From positions 3,100,001 through 3,164,000 of the forward strand of contig JAOVFP010000018.1 in assembly GCA_025738555.1 (NCBI GenBank): 64,000 nt of DNA, given 5' to 3'. The DNA comes from Cyathus striatus. Taxonomy: Eukaryota; Basidiomycota; Agaricomycetes; Agaricales; Nidulariaceae. A program made the translations under genes and the position numbers. Shown here piece after piece: positions 59,591 to 64,000 of the stretch. The number at the start of each line of letters is the position of its first letter. Position 1 is the stretch's first letter. Below the pieces are notes generated by a model. It made no database searches. It saw only the letters and a program-made list of their open reading frames with translations, and was not told where the DNA came from.

Positions 59591-60522
59591 TCAGTCATAA
59601 TCCCCTCCTGCAGTACATATGACATGTCAAGATGAACATGATGAACCAAAAAGCTAGCACTCACCGCCACCATCATCACCACCACCTCCTAAATCGTCAT
59701 TATCGTCTCCCTCTCCGTTGTCAAAGTAGTTTTCTGCGTAGTCGTTGTCATACTCTTCGTCGACGTCGTAGTCTTCCTCGTCTACTTGAGACCCTGCATC
59801 TGACTTCTCTTCGGTGGATTTTTCCTATGTGCCAGATCAGTAACAAAATAGCCGAAGCAATGGATGAGACTAAACACACCTCTTCATCCATATCATCTGC
59901 CATGTTGTCCAGGTCCAGTTGAACTTTGCGAGCTTTTCCTTTACCATCCACTAGAGGAATAGTCAGTATGATTATTGAGCGGGTTACGGCTCTGTATAAG
60001 CACATTTGTGTTTTCGTTTGGGATTAAAATAGCCATCAAGGACTCCCGGAGGAAAGAAGGGTTCGTGCAGCTCTTTTCGTTTTAAGGTAGGTTGTGAGGA
60101 AGCAGACAGTCGATACTTGTCAGAATAACGAGGAAGCTCTACTCAACCGTCAGATTGATCGTTTCCTCGAACAGCCGCTGTCCTACCCGTCGACTTTGAT
60201 TTTTCAACCACATAATATTGGGATGTCTTCAGGCGACTGGCAAATCCTAGCTGGAGCTCAGCTATGCGCTTTTCATTACTCGAAGGTTCTGTGAATACCG
60301 GTAATTGCCTCGACTATTGTACCGATCCGCAAAAGTCAACTTATCCGCCGTGCAGAAAGAATTTATTCAACAACACACGGGATACAGTTCGGTAGCTTCC
60401 CTTGATAAATTTTGTAGATCTGCAAACGTCAACCCCATTGGAGGCTGGTTCCCACCGCCTGGAAACCCAGACCTCCCTCCTCTGAATCCACCACGTCCGC
60501 CTCCACGTCCGCCGCGAGACAT
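59591..60522 (-). CDS. RPC31: DNA-directed RNA polymerase III subunit Rpc31/RPC7
   Basis: Six exons (60522-60379, 60313-60187, 60141-60004, 59950-59880, 59824-59665, 59607-59591) join in phase to 218 aa. The N terminus is Gly/Arg-rich (MSRGGRGGGRGGFRGGRSGF), followed by LTFADLQNLSREATELYP, RIAELQLGF and KRKELHEPFFPPGVLDGYFN. The acidic C terminus (EEDYDVDEEYDNDYAENYFD, then GGGGDYD) is the hallmark of this subunit. Rpc31 is part of the Pol III-specific initiation subcomplex with Rpc82 and Rpc34. The 17-nt last exon supplies the conserved end; without splicing it the frame would stop at a TAG two codons past that donor. Head-to-head with YRA1, 266 bp between start codons. Confidence 0.87.
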
Positions 60523-60788
60523 TGAATAGGAAGAGCGAGGAGTATTGAGAAGAGCTAGGCTCAAGTGTTGTGACTCGTTACGCGCTGGAATGATTGTTGA
60601 CGACAAGTCACGTACCATAGCGGAGAATAACAAATTTGAAACTCCGAACACCCATAAAGACAAGTTGCTGTTGAGCCAGAACCGCCCTCGCTTTATCCTC
60701 ACCACCACCACCACCACCACCACCACTACAGCCGCTTCCCGTGTCCAAGTCCTCAGCTCCCTAACTTACAAGTACTACTATATTCATT
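60523..60788. promoter_or_regulatory. bidirectional RPC31-YRA1 promoter with (ACC)n tract
   Basis: 266 bp between divergent start codons. A trinucleotide (ACC)n run at about 60701-60727 lies in the YRA1-proximal half. No TATA-like element is obvious. Confidence 0.55.
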
Positions 60789-62335
60789 ATGGACAAATCC
60801 CTCGACGACGTAGGTCTACTTCTCTCATTGCTGTCGTGTCAGTCTTCTGACTCGGAAATTTTCAGATCATCGCTTCCAAGCCCAGGAACCCCCGTCGTGG
60901 TTCTACTCGTCGTGGCACCGCTAGAGCGCAAGTTCTCGGTAACACAGGCGCCACTCCCGCACAACGCGCCCGTGCAGCTGCCCCAGTTGCTGCTAAGACT
61001 GGCGCCCAGGCGGCCCCTGCAGACAAGATCATCGTTTCCGGTCTTCCCCTGACGTGAACGAGCCCCAAGTTAGGGTATGTATGCTAGTAATATTTCGCTG
61101 TTGCATGTTTCTGAAGGGCTCTGTTACTTTTATTTAGGAACTCTTCACATCCACTGTTGGACCCCTCCGCAATGTCACTCTTCATTATGACGCAAACGGC
61201 CGGTCGAAGGGCACTGCTGCGGTCCACTTCCAGAAGCAGGGCGACGCCAACAAGGCCTACCAGCAATATAATAACCGACTCATCGATGGCAGTTAGTATC
61301 GCCTCTCCTTCACCTCTTTGCATAAGCTCCGTTCTACTTGCGTGGAAAGAACGCAACTGCGCTATGTAACCATCTGTTTCAGAGGGTCGTGGGCTTTCGT
61401 CTCTGTACCATCACCTTTGCAAGGTGGACCTATTATCGGAGCTATTCGGGGCGGGTGTAGTGCACCTGTCTTAATGGCATGCCGTGTTATCAATGCCGTA
61501 TAACACAGGGCTACAAACCCTCTGCTAACGCAGACGTTCTCGTTCAGAGGTCTGATCAGCCTCTTGGACTTGAGACAGCCCTCCTCAGAGCAACCTGTAC
61601 TTCGTACGGTTGTCGAGGTACCGATGGCGACTCCACGTGGACATTCGCCTGGGGAAGATAGATTAGGTCTGAAGCGTAGGCGCAAGTGAAGATTTGTGCG
61701 GTTTTCTACCTAACTCATTCCAGAGGCAAGAGGCATTTTATACATCCTCTTTGGTTGGTCCATGTGCGAGCGCGAGTTCATTTCAAGTGCAAGAACAAGA
61801 CGGTCAACGTGTACAAGTAGGGAACAGAGACAAGCCACGATCCTTGGTAATGATTGGGTTCTACAGGTGCCCTTTGTACATCCACTTTTTCTGCGCTCTC
61901 TTTTGCTTGGTCTTGATCGCTCCCGTGAACAATCAACTAATGAATTCCCGCTCTTCCTTTTGCCTCGATCTGTCACCTATAGAACGCCCGATGAAGATCG
62001 AAATTGTTATCGACCCCACGAAACCCCTTCCCCTGTCCTCTCGCGTGGCCCCTGCCCCCGCTGTGAATAGTGCTCCAGCTGCAAGGTCAGTCATATGGAT
62101 GACTATTCAAGGATGAATGTCTTATTTCTCTAAAGGTCTGGAGTACGTGGACGTCGTGGAAGAGGTGGTCCCCGAAGGAACAACAGGGCGCCCAAGACGG
62201 CTGCTGACCTCGATGCTGAGATGGAGGTACGACTAACTCTAGTTGTCTGTAGAATATCATCTAACTTCGTCATAGGATTATACTGGTAGCACTAACATGG
62301 CTGCTGCTGCCCCCGCACCCGCTGCCGCAGCTTAA
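60789..62335 (+). CDS. YRA1: Yra1/ALYREF/Mlo3 mRNA-export adaptor, one base missing in exon 2
   Basis: Exons 60789-60809, 60866-61074, 61138-61291, 61983-62085, 62136-62226, 62276-62335. The N-terminal MDKSLDDIIASK and Arg/Gly stretch (RRGSTRRGTARAQ) are followed by one RRM: IIVSGLPL, VNEPQVRELFTSTVGPL, GRSKGTAAVHF. A C-terminal Arg/Gly box (GVRGRRGRGGPRRNNR) and Ala/Pro tail complete the family layout. Exon 2 is 209 nt where 210 keeps phase: at about 61050 CTGACG lacks one base relative to the expected LPLDVNE. With it the protein is 212 aa. The family couples transcription and splicing to nuclear export via Mex67/NXF1. Intron 3 (61292-61982) is 691 nt, more than ten times its neighbours. 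Confidence 0.87.
61292..61982 (+). promoter_or_regulatory. long YRA1 intron with an internal strong 3' splice site
   Basis: Begins GTTAGT and ends CACCTATAG. An internal acceptor (CATCTGTTTCAG, ending 61381) is only 90 nt from the donor. Its use would add about 28 codons and then a TAA, a poison-type product. The position, inside the RRM, recalls the autoregulatory YRA1 intron of budding yeast (766 nt). The regulatory role is inference. Confidence 0.5.
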
Positions 62336-62514
62336 GATATTATTTGATTCATCTTTCCTTTAGTGTGTTTCAATGTACATTTTTTTCTTGTCGTTTGCCG
62401 CTACACTTTGCTATCATACCCCCTATTTCTTCTGCCTCTGATACGTCGTACGGGTTGTATTATTTAATGCATTCTATCCTTCGATCGCTGTTTCCGTTCA
62501 GTTGTTAATGAGTA

Positions 62515-62868
62515 GGGGAATTCAAAGTTGGCGTAACACGATACGCTACGGTGATTTCTGTATCGTTACTAAGGAGAACAATCGGCGATCAGTTCGGAGT
62601 TTATAACATTGAGATAGTGCTGATAGGAACCACATCTTTTCACCTTACGAAAATATACATTTTATTAGATATATTGTCTAAACATAATAATATCTACACA
62701 ACCTCCAAATTTTTAACGAGATATAGAGGTAGGAAAGAATAAAATTTAGTGAATGTGTATAGCGAAATTCTCCGTTTGAATATCCGATCACGGTTTTCGG
62801 CAGGACTGTAGCGATTTGTCCGTAGCGACCGGTTGCAACGCTACAAAACAGCCAACTTTGAATTCCCC
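62515..62868. mobile_element. MITE, 354 bp, TA target-site duplication
   Basis: Perfect 18-bp terminal inverted repeats (GGGGAATTCAAAGTTGGC) are flanked by TA at 62513-62514 and 62869-62870. Internal short inverted segments around GTAGCG/CGCTAC are present. No coding capacity. A different family from the element at 1616-2071. Inserted ~180 bp after the YRA1 stop. Confidence 0.85.
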
Positions 62869-62870
62869 TA

Positions 62871-64000
62871 GTGTAAGTTGTCCCAAGTCTCAGTAAGTAC
62901 CAAGTACAACGTACAACCATACGTTACCACTACAACTTGAGTACAATAGACTAGTCGAACCCGAATGTTGAATGTCGAACGGCCGTGAACCTCTTGCTTT
63001 ATTAGTTACATATATTTTTAAGTGCGTATACAAGGTACAATTACGCATCAGGAACTCAAGACCGTAGGTCCCGTTATAACTCGATGCGGATCTAAGGGTC
63101 GAAAATTCCCAAAATGGAATCGCACGTGATTGGTTTGCAGGCCAGTTTGACTCTGAGCGGTACCGTGGGCCTAGCACATGGAAGCGTGAATATCTTCTGG
63201 CGCGCGCGTTTATGTTTTCTACATAGATAGTCATACGTTGGATTTGGCAATAAAATATGTAGCAGACTTACAAGTATTGATACATAAGTATTGGTATTAA
63301 ATCTATGTTTTTCATTGTACTTAATGCGGCTAGAGATATTGAAGGCATAGTAGTAGAATATACTAAGGTCATGTTGCTTTCAAATAAAATACAAAACGAG
63401 ATTAATAGTGATAGCATTATATGTTGCAACTATACAGACTGAGAAAAATTATATTTATTTATGCACATCAGAAGTACAACTGGCTGAGTATTTACTACCT
63501 TGTTACGACGTACATATTGTAACTTTCTGGTGTCGTACTAGTACTTATTGTATGTATTGTCACGGTAGTAGTGAAAGTACAAAATTACTGTATGCTGTGG
63601 TCACGGTACGATACAAATTTTATAACAGACCTTTTAAGTAACATGTATTATGTAGTATACTTAACATACAAGCAAGATCCAAAATTATTTTAAGTATATC
63701 ATACTGGGTTTCACCTTTACAGATAGGTACAGTAGAAATAGCACTCAGATAAGATTACAAATCAAAGAAAAACCACATTTACCATCTCCTATCATGTGTT
63801 ACCGGCCGGTTACCAGTGAAGAAAGTGTAAAAAACGACCTGTACAAGCCTGTTCGTGAGCATCCTATGTAGTAAGCGCTTGTAAGCGCCTTCTTAGCTGT
63901 GCGAACTGGTTTGCTGATGGGCACGTGTTTCAGGGTCAACGCTAAGCGAGTTATAACAGGAGGCTATGGACTCCTCAATCCCCCTGAGGTAGTGGGCGAT
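62871..64000. other. AT-rich terminal region without recognised genes
   Basis: Short frames only (largest 114 codons, 62890-63234, minus), no domain. Many GTAC/TACAA-type short repeats. I see nothing definite. Confidence 0.4.

Overview
The window is nuclear DNA of a filamentous basidiomycete, most likely an Agaricomycete. The genes are broken by many 40-70 nt GT-AG introns. There is a coiled-coil-plus-F-box protein of mushroom type, a secreted S41-type peptidase, and two large Helitron families of the kind common in Agaricomycetes. About thirteen host protein genes or gene candidates and one tRNA gene lie on both strands. Protein functions were assigned by conceptual splicing and motif recognition only; no database was searched.

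Left arm (1-7.1 kb): a partial F-box protein (-), a 456-bp MITE with TA target duplication, a Rud3/GMAP-210-type golgin with a GRAB region (-), and an unrecognised fungal protein (-). Middle (about 7.88-26.67 kb): a nested Helitron block. Helitron B (2,201-codon Rep-helicase plus an accessory gene) was invaded next to its own 3' hairpin by two head-to-tail copies of another family: autonomous-type A1 (7.5 kb) and short non-autonomous A2 (1.5 kb). The outer flanks of the A pair rejoin at A|T to restore a 17-nt motif that B also carries at its other end. Both Rep-helicase reading frames are nearly intact but are interrupted by in-frame stops, almost all TGA where Arg (CGA) is expected. This points to C-to-T decay at CpG.

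Right arm (28.4-64 kb): tRNA-Thr(CGT) with a 15-nt intron and an inverted 5'-half copy; a 1,075-aa F-box protein (+); a DUS4-type tRNA dihydrouridine synthase (-); a 17-exon secreted S41-like peptidase (+) with a 4-nt exon; a divergent pair of sugar/polyol dehydrogenases (zinc MDR -, SDR +); an NAD-type malic enzyme (+); a single-pass membrane protein (-); a poorly supported gene (-); the RNA polymerase III subunit Rpc31/RPC7 (-), head-to-head with a Yra1/ALYREF mRNA-export adaptor (+) that has an unusually long 691-nt intron; and a second TA-flanked MITE. The last 1.1 kb is AT-rich with no recognisable gene.

Functional links: RPC31 and YRA1 share a 266-bp promoter and both serve RNA production or export. 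The divergent MDR/SDR pair suggests shared control of polyol or sugar-acid oxidation. The other genes look like independent housekeeping loci. Two otherwise intact genes (the S41 peptidase and YRA1) each lack one base, which may be assembly error.
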